A DNA stretch of 64,000 bases from Microbacterium lemovicicum (GTDB taxonomy: Bacteria > Actinomycetota > Actinomycetes > Actinomycetales > Microbacteriaceae). The stretch covers positions 1,798,001-1,862,000 of the forward strand of contig NZ_CP031423.1 of NCBI RefSeq assembly GCF_003991875.1. The letters are read 5' to 3'. Positions 54,897-63,536 of this stretch are shown in pieces (position 1 is the first letter of the stretch; each line of letters opens with the position of its first letter). Made by a program: the position numbers and the translations under genes. The notes beneath the pieces are model-generated. The model worked only from the letters and a program-made list of their open reading frames with translations, ran no database searches and was not told the origin of the DNA.

Positions 54897-55304
54897 ATGA
54901 CAAGGGAGGTGGATCACGTGCTGGGTGGATATCCGATCGATGTGATCTTGCTGGTGAAGGATCTGGACCGAGCCCGAAAGTTCTACAGCGAAGGCTTGGA
55001 ACTGGCTCTCATCGAGGGGAACGACACGACCTTGTCGTTCCGCTGCGGCGGGACCCGGCTGAAGCTGTCACTCAGCACCACAGGTACGAAGGACGAACAG
55101 ACGCAGGCCTCGTGGCGAGTGGATGACGTTCGTGCCGCCGTCGCCTGGTTGCGCTCGCGGGGCATCGAGCCGCAGGAGTATGACACCGACGAGATCAAGA
55201 CGACCGACGGGGTCGCAGATGCAGGGGACGCGTGGGTTGCCTGGATCATGGATCCCGATGCGAACGTGCTCGGAATCGAACAGAAGAAGCCGTCGAACGC
55301 GTGA
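54897..55304 (+). CDS. VOC-fold (glyoxalase/bleomycin resistance) protein
   Basis: A 135-residue protein with one VOC domain pair: VILLVKDLDRARKFYSEGLEL, TTLSFRCGGTRLKLSL, then VDDVRAAVAWLRSRGIEP and WIMDPDANVLGIEQ. The family includes glyoxalases, fosfomycin and bleomycin resistance proteins; no role is assigned. Two starts are possible: the ATG used (GAGGA just before) or a GTG seven codons later behind a strong GGGAGG. A hairpin lies 66 bases after the stop. Confidence 0.8.
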   Translation: MTREVDHVLGGYPIDVILLVKDLDRARKFYSEGLELALIEGNDTTLSFRCGGTRLKLSLSTTGTKDEQTQASWRVDDVRAAVAWLRSRGIEPQEYDTDEIKTTDGVADAGDAWVAWIMDPDANVLGIEQKKPSNA

Positions 55305-55370
55305 TCGCGGCACCGTCGGGCCGGCGGCTTCCCACCTGCGAAAGTGACACCTCGACCCGTTTCGTCGAAG

Positions 55371-55403
55371 TGCCGCTGCCGGCTCGTTGAGCCGGCAGCG
55401 GCA
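55371..55403. terminator. Hairpin terminator after the VOC gene
   Basis: A perfect 14-bp inverted repeat (TGCCGCTGCCGGCT and complement) with a five-base loop between convergent genes: the VOC protein (plus) and the small basic protein (minus). No strong T run on either side. Confidence 0.6.
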
Positions 55404-55454
55404 TGGAGTGTGAGAGGACCGTCTCCGGTTCGGGGCTGCCCGTGCGCCGCTGAC

Positions 55455-55601
55455 CTAGCGGTTCTTCACCCGGGTCACCGCGTCGGTGTTCTCGGAGCGG
55501 CTGCTCGCGGCCTTCTTATCGGCCTTCGCGGTGCGCTTCTCTTTGAGAGTCTTGCTCGGCGCCGTCTTGCCGCCTTCTTTGCGTGTGGACTTCTCACCCA
55601 T
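55455..55601 (-). CDS. Small Lys/Arg-rich protein, unknown function
   Basis: A 48-residue basic protein, MGEKSTRKEGGKTAPSKT at the N terminus then LKEKRTAKADKKAASSR and SENTDAVTRVKNR. GAGGAG lies eight bases before the ATG and a clean TAG ends it. Such short charged proteins are found in many actinobacteria and may bind nucleic acid; function unknown. It is short enough to be missed by ordinary gene calling. Confidence 0.68.
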   Translation of the reverse strand: MGEKSTRKEGGKTAPSKTLKEKRTAKADKKAASSRSENTDAVTRVKNR

Positions 55602-55809
55602 GGTCGTGCTCCTCTGAGAGCCACGGTGACCCTGTGGGCCTGACGCTACACGTCGGCCGCCGCCGAACCGCCCATGTGATCGAATTCATACCTGCCGCCC
55701 TCGCAGGGACAGGGCATTGCTCCGATGAAGTGACCCCTCCCACTGCCTGATCCTGCGGGCGGCAAAAAAGGGGTTTGTCATCGGAGGCGGGCCAGAGTTT
55801 CGATCAGGT

Positions 55810-56175
55810 ATGCACCGAATCACGTATGCCGGCAGTTCGATATTGACGGGCTCAGAGATCGCTCACGCTCTCCTTGCCTACGCCCAAGCACTCGCCGTCG
55901 CCGACACGTCGGCGACCATCGAGATCCCGACCGTCGAGGACGATGGCAGCATCGGAAAGTCGGAGCTGCTGGTCGGGCCCGCGAGTCAATTGATCGCTGA
56001 CGCTGAGGATTCCTCGGCGGAGGAGTTGGTGGACGACTCCCTCGTCGGATCGCTCCGCGCAAAGGCCCGAGACCTACGAGCCCACGGCGCGTCGTCGTCG
56101 ATTGCCCAGACGGTGTCCGCCGAGGACTTCGGCGCGAGCGGGGACGCATCCGCCTGGGACGACTATCGCGACTGA
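55810..56175 (+). CDS. Hypothetical protein
   Basis: A 121-residue acidic protein that I do not recognise (HRITYAGSSILTGSEIAHAL at the start, SAWDDYRD at the end). Codon use is less GC-biased than neighbours and no strong ribosome site precedes the ATG, but the sequence reads as a coherent soluble protein (ATIEIPTVEDDGSIGKSELL). It is between the small basic protein and tmRNA. Confidence 0.5.
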   Translation: MHRITYAGSSILTGSEIAHALLAYAQALAVADTSATIEIPTVEDDGSIGKSELLVGPASQLIADAEDSSAEELVDDSLVGSLRAKARDLRAHGASSSIAQTVSAEDFGASGDASAWDDYRD

Positions 56176-56272
56176 AGGCAGACGCTGGGGGGGCTGATCG
56201 TGGTCGATCGCCGGCACGTGTGGCCGACGTGTCGGCACATGACTGGTGGACTCGCGTCGACGTCCACGAAAA

Positions 56273-56310
56273 GGGCCCGAGACCCGCGTCTTCACGCGGC
56301 TCTCGGGCCC
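56273..56310 (-). terminator. Terminator of tmRNA
   Basis: GGGCCCGAGA and its complement TCTCGGGCCC enclose an 18-base GC-rich inner hairpin; a TTTT run follows on the minus strand, 22 bases past the tmRNA 3' end. Confidence 0.8.
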
Positions 56311-56331
56311 CTTCCTGGTGACAGTGGTTTG

Positions 56332-56697
56332 TGGAGATGGGGGGAATCGAACCCCCGTCCATCACTGGGTCTCTGCGTTTTCTCCGGGCGCAGCCTGTGA
56401 AAGCGTTCTGCTCGGCTCCGACATTTGCCACAGGCATCCAAGTCGACAAGCCCAGTCTGGGAAGAGTCCCGCGTGACGTCCAGACGCCGTCACGCAGCAA
56501 GTCCCCTAGATGACGCCGGAATCCGTAGCGGGAACACCTACGGTCCGACGGAGTTCAGGCTCGCTTATGCAGCGAGGGCGAACTCAGTGCGCTTAGCATT
56601 GGCACTTATTGTTTTGCAGAGATCGTTAACGAGATAACCCTGCATCCTCGGCCCGCTTCTCGCAGATTCGCAGGTGATGTCGAAACCGATCATCCCC
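56332..56697 (-). ncRNA. ssrA: tmRNA (ssrA)
   Basis: A 366-nt transfer-messenger RNA. The 5' GGGGATG pairs with 3' CATCTCC, followed by discriminator A; CCA is not encoded. GGTTTCGACA near the 5' end and the T arm GGGGGTTCGATTCCCCC are typical. After ATAAGT the resume codon GCC starts the tag ANAKRTEFALAA followed by TAA. The RNA rescues stalled ribosomes with SmpB and marks the product for proteolysis. Confidence 0.95.
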
Positions 56698-56950
56698 GTG
56701 AGCCTTCTGGCGAAGGAGCCACTGTCACGCTGTGGAGTTGTCGTTCGGAGGAGTTACTCCGAGCACATCAGGATACAACGGATCGCGGCCTGAAGGAATT
56801 CCGCCGTCGCTCGACCCGTCCCGTACCGCGTCCAGCCGCCCTCCCCCGACCACACGCGACCTAGATCCCTGGCGCCTCCCCCGCGGCATCCGCAAGAGTG
56901 CAACTGATCGCGTCGTCGACCGCACACGGCGGCGCCCCCGAGGAGTCACC

Positions 56951-58585
56951 ATGGCCGCGCATCCGTCTTCCGCCTCCGCCGCCTCGTATGCTCTCACCCG
57001 CGGACGGCCGGTGCGGCGGGCCGCCACCGTGCTCGCCCTCATGGTCTCGGCAACCCTCATGACGTCATGCTTCGGCGGCACCGCCGAGACCGGCGTGCAG
57101 AGCGGTGTGCCCGCGACGAGCGATCTGCCCGATGCCGCCGTGCAGGTGATGGAGAAGCCGGAGTACGTGAACGCCGCCTGGCACATCTCGGTCTCCGACC
57201 TCGAGACCGGCAGCACCCTGATCGATCTCGCCGGCGACGTCATGGCCGAACCCGCGTCGTTCACCAAGAGCTACAGCGTGGGAGCCGCCTGGCTGCGGTG
57301 GGGGCCGGACCACACCGTCACCACACCGGTCAAGCGCACCGGCGAGGTCACCGGGGGCGTGCTGGCCGGCGACCTCGTGCTCGTCGGCAAGGGCGACCTG
57401 ACCTTGGGCGGTCGCACGAAGGCCGACGGCACCGTTGACTTCGCAAACTTCGACCACAACGACGCCAACCCCGTCCCCGGGGCGACGCTGACGCCGGAGG
57501 ATCCGCTCACCGGCCTCGACGATCTCGCGGCGCAGGTGAGGGCATCGGGCATCACCTCGGTCACCGGTGGCGTCACCGTCGACGACCGGCTGTTCCAGGG
57601 TCAACTCGCCGGCGAGCCGATCACGCCGATCATCGTCAACCAGAACATCCTCGACGTGCTCATCACACCGGGACAGCCCGGAGCGCCGGCCACGGTGGAA
57701 CTGACGCCCGCCGTCGCCCCGTGGCAGATCGTCAGCAACGTCACGACCGTCGCCGCCGGTGCCGACGCGAAGGTCGATGACCCCGTCGCGGGCGCTCCGG
57801 GGCAGATCGTCGTGAACGGCTCGGTCGCGGCCGGGTCCGAGCCGCAGCTCAAGACATTCCTGCTGCGCGACCCGTCGACCTTCGCGCGCACCGCCTTCAT
57901 CGAGGCGCTCGGACGCGCCGGCGTCTCCGTCGCAGCCGACCCGCTCGCGATCAACGACTCGTCGACGCTGCCCGCGGCGACGACGGTCGACGCCCTGCCG
58001 GAGGTCGCTCAGCTGGTGTCGCTCCCCCTCTCAGAAGAGGCCACGTACGTCATGAAGATCAGCTACAACCGCGGCGCGCAGACGCTCATCTGCCTCCTCG
58101 CGGTGGATGCCGGCAAGAAGGACTGCGAGGACGGACTCGGTGTCGCGGGGCAGCTCTGGGCCGATGCCGGACTCGACAGCGACGGCGCCTCGCTCGTCGA
58201 CGGGTCCGGTCTCGCCGGCAACTACATCACGGCCGCCAACGGGGTCGAGCTCCAGCGCGTCATGGCCGCCCGTTCCGACGCCGACCAGTGGAAGAGCACG
58301 ATGCCCATCCTCGGCGTGGACGGGTCCCTCGCGAGCGTGCAGGCCGACTCCCCCGCGGCAGACAAGGTGTTCGCCAAGACGGGCACGCTCGTCGGCGGCG
58401 ACCTCATGAACGGCCGGACGAGACTCAACACGAAGGCGCTCGGCGGCGTCATGGAGGCGGAGTCCGGCCGGCGCCTGGCCTTCGTGATCATCGTCAACCA
58501 GGGATTCGTCGACGGAATCCAGGGCGTGCTGGCCGCCAACGACGACGTGGGAGCCGTCGCGGCGGCCATCCAGCAGGCCTACTGA
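56951..58585 (+). CDS. dacB: D-Ala-D-Ala carboxypeptidase (PBP4/DacB type), lipoprotein-like
   Basis: A 544-residue exported protein of the class C penicillin-binding family that trims D-Ala from peptidoglycan. The signal region ends in ATLMTSC, placing Cys40 as a lipobox-like anchor. Active-site motifs: SxxK as Ser103-Phe-Thr-Lys106 in EPASFTKSYS, SxN as SYN in MKISYNRG, and KTG in FAKTGTL. The long inserted domain of PBP4 lies between the first two. AGGAG is five bases before the ATG. It converges with the flotillin gene, overlapping by seven bases. Confidence 0.9.
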   Translation: MAAHPSSASAASYALTRGRPVRRAATVLALMVSATLMTSCFGGTAETGVQSGVPATSDLPDAAVQVMEKPEYVNAAWHISVSDLETGSTLIDLAGDVMAEPASFTKSYSVGAAWLRWGPDHTVTTPVKRTGEVTGGVLAGDLVLVGKGDLTLGGRTKADGTVDFANFDHNDANPVPGATLTPEDPLTGLDDLAAQVRASGITSVTGGVTVDDRLFQGQLAGEPITPIIVNQNILDVLITPGQPGAPATVELTPAVAPWQIVSNVTTVAAGADAKVDDPVAGAPGQIVVNGSVAAGSEPQLKTFLLRDPSTFARTAFIEALGRAGVSVAADPLAINDSSTLPAATTVDALPEVAQLVSLPLSEEATYVMKISYNRGAQTLICLLAVDAGKKDCEDGLGVAGQLWADAGLDSDGASLVDGSGLAGNYITAANGVELQRVMAARSDADQWKSTMPILGVDGSLASVQADSPAADKVFAKTGTLVGGDLMNGRTRLNTKALGGVMEAESGRRLAFVIIVNQGFVDGIQGVLAANDDVGAVAAAIQQAY

Positions 58586-60111
58586 GCGGATGCCGCGGGC
58601 GCGCCCTCACTCGACGACGAACCCGTCGCCGGGGCCGAAGCGTTCGACGAGGCGGCGCCCTCTGCGATCCCGCGACCGACCGCCTGACCCTGGATGATGG
58701 CGCCGAGGTCGAGACCGGTCGCCGCACGCACGCTGTCGAACGTGGCGGTGAGGCTGGAGGACTGCTCGCGGGCCAGATGGGTCGCGGCGGTGTCGCCGCC
58801 GACGAGGGTGATGCTTCCGACCTTCTCGTAACCCTTGGCGAACTCCGCCATGAGCTGCGGCAGCTGGCCGATGACCTCGCGGGCGAGGATCGCATCCTGG
58901 TTGGCGCGCAGCGCCTCCGCCTCAGCGGCGATGGCCTCGGCGGCCGCATTACCCCGCAGGCGGACCGACTCGGCTTCGGCTTCGGCCTTCAGCCGGACGG
59001 CGGTGGCCTCGGCCTCCGCCTGGACCCGCACGGCGGCGGCCTCGGCCGATGCCGACGCCTCCCGCGCCTTGGCCTGGGCGTTCACGGCGTACGCCTCGGC
59101 GTCGGCGCGCTCCTGGGCGACCTTGCGATCGGCCTCGGCGCTCTTCTGACGCTTGTAGGTCTCGGCGTCCGTGGCCGACTGCTGGCGGTACTTGTCGGCG
59201 TCGGCGGAGGTCTGCTGCTTGTACTTGTCGGCGTCGGCGACCTTCTTCACCTCGGCGTCCAGTCGCGCCTGGGTGTTGTTGGCCTCCTGCAGCAGGACGC
59301 CCTGCTCGGCCTCGGCACGGGCGAGGTTCTCGGCCTGCTCGGCCTGGGCGTTCGCGCGACCGACCTCGGACTTCGCTGCAGCGCTGTTCTTGTCGAGCGC
59401 GGTCTGCTCGATGAGGTTGGCCTCGTCGGCGGCCAGCTGGCGCTTCTTGACCTCGCGGAGCGCGTCGATCTCGGCCACGTCGGCCTCGCGCTTCACGCGC
59501 TGGACCTCCTTGGCGCCGAGCGCGGAGATGTAGTTGTTCTTGTCGGTGATCCCCTGGATCGCGAAGGAGTCGAGCACCAGGCCCTGCGCCAGCAGGTCGC
59601 CCGAGATCCCCTCGGCGATCTCGTCGCTGAGCTTCTGGCGGTCCTGCATGACCTGCTCCACCGTCAGCTTGGCGACGACGCCGCGGAGCGCGCCCTCCAG
59701 CTGCTCCGTGGTGAAGATGACGATCGCCTCGTCCTGAGAGGCGAAGCGCTCCGCCGCCCGGCGGACCTGGTCGGGCGTCGAGCCGATCTTGACCAGGGCC
59801 ACACCTGTCAGGTCGATCGTCACCCCGTTGATGGTCTGCGCGGTCGGCTCGAACTTGATCTGGCGCGAGCGGAGCGAGACCTTGTCGGAGCGCTGCGTGA
59901 GCTTGTTCACGAACGCGCCGCGACCGCTGATGACGGTCATTTTGTTGGCTTCGCCCTCGGTGCTGTCGCGGGCCTTCTTGCCGACGATCACGATGGCCTC
60001 GTCGGCCTTGGGCACCTGGTACCAGGCGCGGAACAGGATGAAGCCGATCAGCAGGATCAGCAGGACGACAGCGACGGCGACGCCGATGCCGATGAGGGCG
60101 AACAGGTCCAT
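58579..60111 (-). CDS. floT: Flotillin-like SPFH-domain protein
   Basis: A 510-residue membrane protein. An N-terminal span (VAVAVVLLILLIGFILF) is followed by the SPFH domain from about residue 30 (YQVPKADEAIVIVGKKARD) through ISALGAKEVQRVKREADVAE, then a long coiled-coil tail of Ala/Glu repeats typical of flotillins, and an Ala/Ser-rich end. Flotillins scaffold membrane microdomains. AGGAG lies ten bases before the ATG. It follows the sigK-rskA locus on the same strand with a 143-bp gap. Confidence 0.88.
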   Translation of the reverse strand: MDLFALIGIGVAVAVVLLILLIGFILFRAWYQVPKADEAIVIVGKKARDSTEGEANKMTVISGRGAFVNKLTQRSDKVSLRSRQIKFEPTAQTINGVTIDLTGVALVKIGSTPDQVRRAAERFASQDEAIVIFTTEQLEGALRGVVAKLTVEQVMQDRQKLSDEIAEGISGDLLAQGLVLDSFAIQGITDKNNYISALGAKEVQRVKREADVAEIDALREVKKRQLAADEANLIEQTALDKNSAAAKSEVGRANAQAEQAENLARAEAEQGVLLQEANNTQARLDAEVKKVADADKYKQQTSADADKYRQQSATDAETYKRQKSAEADRKVAQERADAEAYAVNAQAKAREASASAEAAAVRVQAEAEATAVRLKAEAEAESVRLRGNAAAEAIAAEAEALRANQDAILAREVIGQLPQLMAEFAKGYEKVGSITLVGGDTAATHLAREQSSSLTATFDSVRAATGLDLGAIIQGQAVGRGIAEGAASSNASAPATGSSSSEGAPAASAQ

Positions 60112-60254
60112 GGGGTGGTGTCTCCTGATGGGGGCGCCGCCGGATGCGAGCCGATATATCGAACCTATGCGTTCGCGATGAGGTTCGCCTCCTTGTGGCG
60201 TCGCCCGAAGCCGAATCGTCCGCGCACGGACGGTGAAGCCGAGCCGCCCCGCCG

Positions 60255-61040
60255 TCAGCCGAAGCTGAGCTGTCCTCTCACGATGGAGTCGCCCGAGTGC
60301 GTGGGATCGCCGTCCACCGGCTCGTCGGAGATGTCCACGAGCACGTACCGGTCGAGATCGACGCCGGACGGGATGGGGAAGGTGCCCTCGTCGCCGTCGA
60401 GCACCCCGAGACTGACCAGTGCCGTCGCGTCGGCGGTGATGAGCCACACCTCGCGGTAGCCGCTCGGATCGTCGGGGACGTTCAGCGTGACGGTGACCGT
60501 GTCGGCGCCGTCGCTGTCGCGGTCCACGACCGCGGTGCCGCTGGCACCGGGGTGGTCGGGGAACGCGTCCAGCGCGGCCTGCGCGACCGGCGTCGGGGCG
60601 AGCTGACGCACCACGGCCCACGTGCCGCCGCCGACACCCAGGACGAGCACGACCGCGGCGGCCAGCATCCACGGGGCGCGGAACGCCGGGCGCCGTCCGC
60701 CGGCACGGCGCGACCGTCGCGTCACGGTGTCGGCCGTCCGGGCCGGAGCCGACTCGGGCCGTCCCGCGGGCTCGGCCGTCGCGGAAGCGGCGGGCGCAGC
60801 ATCCGCCCGTACGTCCTCACTCAGCTGCAGCTCGTCGGCGATGCGCGTCCAGACGACCGGAGCCGGCGTGTCGAGCTCCCCCACGTCGATGGTCGCGCGC
60901 CCCACGTCCACGGCATGGCGCAGGCGCGAGAGCTCCTCGCGGCAGCCGGAGCAGTCGTCGATGTGCGCGCGGTCCTCGGGCGACGCGACCGGCTCGCCCA
61001 TCGCCATGAGGGCGAGGATCTCGGATTCAAGATGCGACAT
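60255..61040 (-). CDS. rskA: Anti-sigma factor, RskA family
   Basis: A 261-residue single-pass anti-sigma factor. The zinc-binding HxxxCxxC is His26-Ile-Asp-Asp-Cys30-Ser-Gly-Cys33; a low-complexity linker, a membrane span at about residues 123-144 (PWMLAAAVVLVLGVGGGTW) and a C-terminal exported RskA domain (VWLITADATALVSLGVL; YVLVDISDEP) follow. It should hold SigK inactive at the membrane until proteolysis releases it. Its start overlaps the sigK end by 14 bases, so the pair is coupled. Confidence 0.93.
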   Translation of the reverse strand: MSHLESEILALMAMGEPVASPEDRAHIDDCSGCREELSRLRHAVDVGRATIDVGELDTPAPVVWTRIADELQLSEDVRADAAPAASATAEPAGRPESAPARTADTVTRRSRRAGGRRPAFRAPWMLAAAVVLVLGVGGGTWAVVRQLAPTPVAQAALDAFPDHPGASGTAVVDRDSDGADTVTVTLNVPDDPSGYREVWLITADATALVSLGVLDGDEGTFPIPSGVDLDRYVLVDISDEPVDGDPTHSGDSIVRGQLSFG

Positions 61041-61587
61041 GGGTCACCTCCAGACGTGTCTTCAGGCGAAGCAGACTTCGGCGGATATGGCTCTTCACCG
61101 TTCCGAGCGGCATCTGCAGGCGGTCGGAGATCTCCTGGTGCGTGAGATCGTCGAAGAAGGCCAGGCGCATGACGCGCTGCGCGTCCGGCTCCAGACGCTC
61201 GAGCTCCCCTGCGACCAGTATCGTCTCGCCGAGGTCGATCTCCGGACCGTGGACCTCATCGACCAGGGCGGTGCGCTGAAGCTCCTCGTGCAGGGCCCGG
61301 ATGCGGGCACGCGCCTCGTGCGTGTCGGCGATGCGCCGCTTCGCGATGGCGATCAGCCACGTCGACAGCTTCGCCTTCGCGGGATCGAACGACGAACGCG
61401 ACGTCCACGCCGACACGAAGGTCTTCTGCGTGGCGTCCTCGGCATCGCTGCGATCGCCGAGCGACCGTATCGCGAAGGTGTACACGACCGGCGACCAGCG
61501 CCGGTAGATCTCCGCCAGCGCCCGCTCGTCACCGGCACGGAACCGCGCGTCGAGGGCCGACTCGGCGTCCCCGGCTGCGTCATCCAT
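61027..61587 (-). CDS. sigK: ECF sigma factor, SigK type
   Basis: A 186-residue ECF sigma factor: region 2 in ALAEIYRRWSPVVYTFAIRS and DAEDATQKTFVSAW, region 4 in LEPDAQRVMRLAFF and LTHQEISDRLQMPLGTVKSH. The ATG with GGAGG upstream is used in place of the longer frame. It sits between the class F sortase and its anti-sigma factor RskA, whose gene it overlaps; the cluster with DUF4397 and sortase is typical of actinobacteria and suggests envelope-stress control. Confidence 0.93.
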   Translation of the reverse strand: MDDAAGDAESALDARFRAGDERALAEIYRRWSPVVYTFAIRSLGDRSDAEDATQKTFVSAWTSRSSFDPAKAKLSTWLIAIAKRRIADTHEARARIRALHEELQRTALVDEVHGPEIDLGETILVAGELERLEPDAQRVMRLAFFDDLTHQEISDRLQMPLGTVKSHIRRSLLRLKTRLEVTHVAS

Positions 61588-61601
61588 GGGCTCGCCTCCG
61601 A

Positions 61602-62240
61602 TCACGACATCGGCGTCGCGACCAGGACGACGTTATCGCGGTAGTGGCCGGTGGACGCATCGAACTCTCCCCCGCACGTCACCAGCACCAGAGAGGCCGG
61701 GCCGGTGCGCGCGAAGAGCATGTCGGTGTCGAGGTCGGTCTTGGCGTAGTACGTCACCGTCTCCACCGCCCAGCGCGACTCGACGCCGGCGGCGGACGTC
61801 ACACGCACCTCGGCTCCTTCGGGAGCATCCCGCAGCGATGCGAAGGGGCCGATCGGGTAATCGGGCGAGTCGATGTGGGCCGCGATGACCGTATTGCCAG
61901 CACCCGTGCTCGGCTCGGGGCCGAAGCGGTACCAGCCACCGATCGCGGGGTCCTCGGGGATCTCCATGAAGCCCGTGCCGTCGACGCCGACGGGAACGAT
62001 CGGGACGTCGATGCCCAGGGCCTCGATGGCCACGCCGGCCGGCGGATCGGATGCTGCGACCGGGGCCGCCGTGGCGGCGGTCCGCGGCACATCCACCGTC
62101 GCCGTGGGACGAACGGTCGGCGTGGGCGACGGGGTCGGAGTCGGGGCGGCCGTCTCGACCGGCGCCGTCGCCGGGGGCGCCGGCGTGGAGCAGCCCGCCA
62201 GCAGAAGGGCGGCCAGGACGACAGGAAGGAAGCGTTTCAC
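61602..62240 (-). CDS. Class F sortase, lipoprotein
   Basis: A 212-residue cysteine transpeptidase that cuts sorting signals and attaches proteins to the cell wall. A lipobox LLAGC places Cys17 as the lipid anchor, followed by a Pro/Thr-rich linker (about 20-65). Catalytic residues are His122 (VIAAHIDS), Cys189 (LVLVTCGG) and Arg201 (GHYRDNVV). Size and lack of a C-terminal span fit class F. GTG follows GAGG. It lies between the DUF4397 gene and sigK, with two strong hairpins between it and DUF4397. Confidence 0.88.
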   Translation of the reverse strand: MKRFLPVVLAALLLAGCSTPAPPATAPVETAAPTPTPSPTPTVRPTATVDVPRTAATAAPVAASDPPAGVAIEALGIDVPIVPVGVDGTGFMEIPEDPAIGGWYRFGPEPSTGAGNTVIAAHIDSPDYPIGPFASLRDAPEGAEVRVTSAAGVESRWAVETVTYYAKTDLDTDMLFARTGPASLVLVTCGGEFDASTGHYRDNVVLVATPMS

Positions 62241-62262
62241 CGGATACCTCGGGTGGGATGCC

Positions 62263-62296
62263 GGCCGCGGATCACCTGAGCACGTGATCCGCGGCC
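62263..62296 (-). terminator. Hairpin upstream of the sortase gene (second of a tandem pair)
   Basis: A perfect 13-bp inverted repeat (GGCCGCGGATCAC and complement) with an eight-base loop, 22 bases before the sortase start. It follows a longer hairpin closer to DUF4397. No T run; probable transcript attenuation or RNA end protection. Confidence 0.55.
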
Positions 62297-62315
62297 GAAC
62301 TCTGTGGACGTTGCA

Positions 62316-62351
62316 GGTCGCGGGCCGCGCTGGGGGACGCGGCCCGCGACC
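62316..62351 (-). terminator. Hairpin downstream of DUF4397
   Basis: A perfect 14-bp inverted repeat (GGTCGCGGGCCGCG and complement) with an eight-base loop, six bases past the DUF4397 stop on the minus strand. Likely terminator or RNA-stability end for the DUF4397 message. Confidence 0.7.
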
Positions 62352-62357
62352 GCACGA

Positions 62358-63182
62358 TCAGGACTCGACGCGGCGGCGGCGCACCAGCACCGTCGTGGCG
62401 ACACCGGCCGCAACGACGAGCGCGGAGCCCGTCAGCCAGAGAGCCTGGTTCTGGGCGTCCCGCTGCGCGGCGTAACCGGCCGTGCCGGAGGGCACGCCAC
62501 CCGGGTTCGAGTGGGCCGTCGGAACCTCCTGCACAGCGAGGGCGAGGTTGCCGTCAGCGGCGCTGCCCCACGCGTAGACGACGGTCAGGGTGCCGTCCTT
62601 GATGGCGACGTCTGCCGGGCCGATCACCGGGTCGGTGGTTCCGGCCAGCGCGACGGCGGCCGAGACCGTCCCGGCGGGCAGGTTCAGCGTCGCCTCGTTC
62701 GGGTTCTCGAGCATCTGCACGACCGGCGAGCCGCCCGCGAGGATGTCGACGGCGGGAGCCGCAGCCGTGTGGCGGACGGTCAGACGACCTTCGCCGGCCT
62801 TGGTCGCGCTGATGTCGTTCGTGAACGCGTTGAGGGCGGGGTTGCCCGAGGCGTCGAGGTTCGCCACGGCGGTGTAGCTGGTGTCAGCGGCCAGGTTCAG
62901 CGTGACGGGGCCGAGCAGCGGTGCGCTGGCGTCGGCTGCGTCGGCGGCGGTGACGGCGACCACGTGCTCGCCGGCGGGCACGTCGAGCGGGCCGGCCAGG
63001 GTGCCGGGCGTGAAGTCGTCGAGGGTGAGGGCGCCGTCCACGTAGACGTCGACGGTGAGGCCGGGGATGGCGTGCAGGACCGACAGGTCTGCAGAGGACG
63101 ACGAGATGGCGTTGGCGGGCAGGGCGACGCCGGCGGCCAGCACGATGCCGGCTGCGAGTCCGGCGGTGAGAGTCTTGCGCAC
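62358..63182 (-). CDS. Secreted DUF4397 domain protein with C-terminal membrane anchor
   Basis: A 274-residue exported protein. The signal peptide RKTLTAGLAAGIVLAAGVAL ends near PANA; two DUF4397 repeats follow (LSVLHAIPGLTVDVYVDG; LTVRHTAAAPAVDILAGG), a beta-rich surface module of unknown function. The C terminus has a hydrophobic span (ALWLTGSALVVAAGVATTV) and RRRR, like a cell-wall sorting signal but without LPxTG. GTG has AAGGAGG upstream. It heads the locus DUF4397, class F sortase, sigK, rskA, and is probably the sortase substrate or partner. Confidence 0.85.
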   Translation of the reverse strand: MRKTLTAGLAAGIVLAAGVALPANAISSSSADLSVLHAIPGLTVDVYVDGALTLDDFTPGTLAGPLDVPAGEHVVAVTAADAADASAPLLGPVTLNLAADTSYTAVANLDASGNPALNAFTNDISATKAGEGRLTVRHTAAAPAVDILAGGSPVVQMLENPNEATLNLPAGTVSAAVALAGTTDPVIGPADVAIKDGTLTVVYAWGSAADGNLALAVQEVPTAHSNPGGVPSGTAGYAAQRDAQNQALWLTGSALVVAAGVATTVLVRRRRVES

Positions 63183-63317
63183 GATTTCCTCCTTGACGGG
63201 GGGCGGGGGGTCCGCCCGTGTTGTGGAGTTGTTCCGGCGGATGTCGCCGCCTGGATGCACCTGCAGGAGAAAAGTTCCGGAGCCCGTCAGCCGATGCCTT
63301 CTCGATAGGGTCGGATC

Positions 63318-63515
63318 ATGACAGAGCCCGAAGAGACATCGGATGCCGGACTCGACCGCTACGTCATCGGCGGGGTGGTCGCGGGTCCGGTCATCGGCAT
63401 CCTCATCGGGATGATCTTCCCCGCAATCGGCATCGGCTTCGGCATCGCCATGGGGCTGTCGCTGGGCATCGTCGCCGGTGTGATCCTCTGGTTCTTCCGC
63501 CGGCCGCGTCGCTGA
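63318..63515 (+). CDS. Small two-span membrane protein, unknown function
   Basis: A 65-residue Gly/Ile-rich protein with two close hydrophobic segments (YVIGGVVAGPVIGILIGMIF; GIAMGLSLGIVAGVILWFF) and a basic end. TAGGGT lies six bases before the ATG, so it appears leaderless. It is divergent from the DUF4397 gene and 21 bases upstream of the SIMPL gene. No function is recognised. Confidence 0.68.
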   Translation: MTEPEETSDAGLDRYVIGGVVAGPVIGILIGMIFPAIGIGFGIAMGLSLGIVAGVILWFFRRPRR

Positions 63516-63536
63516 CCACCGCGTAGAGTGCGCGGT

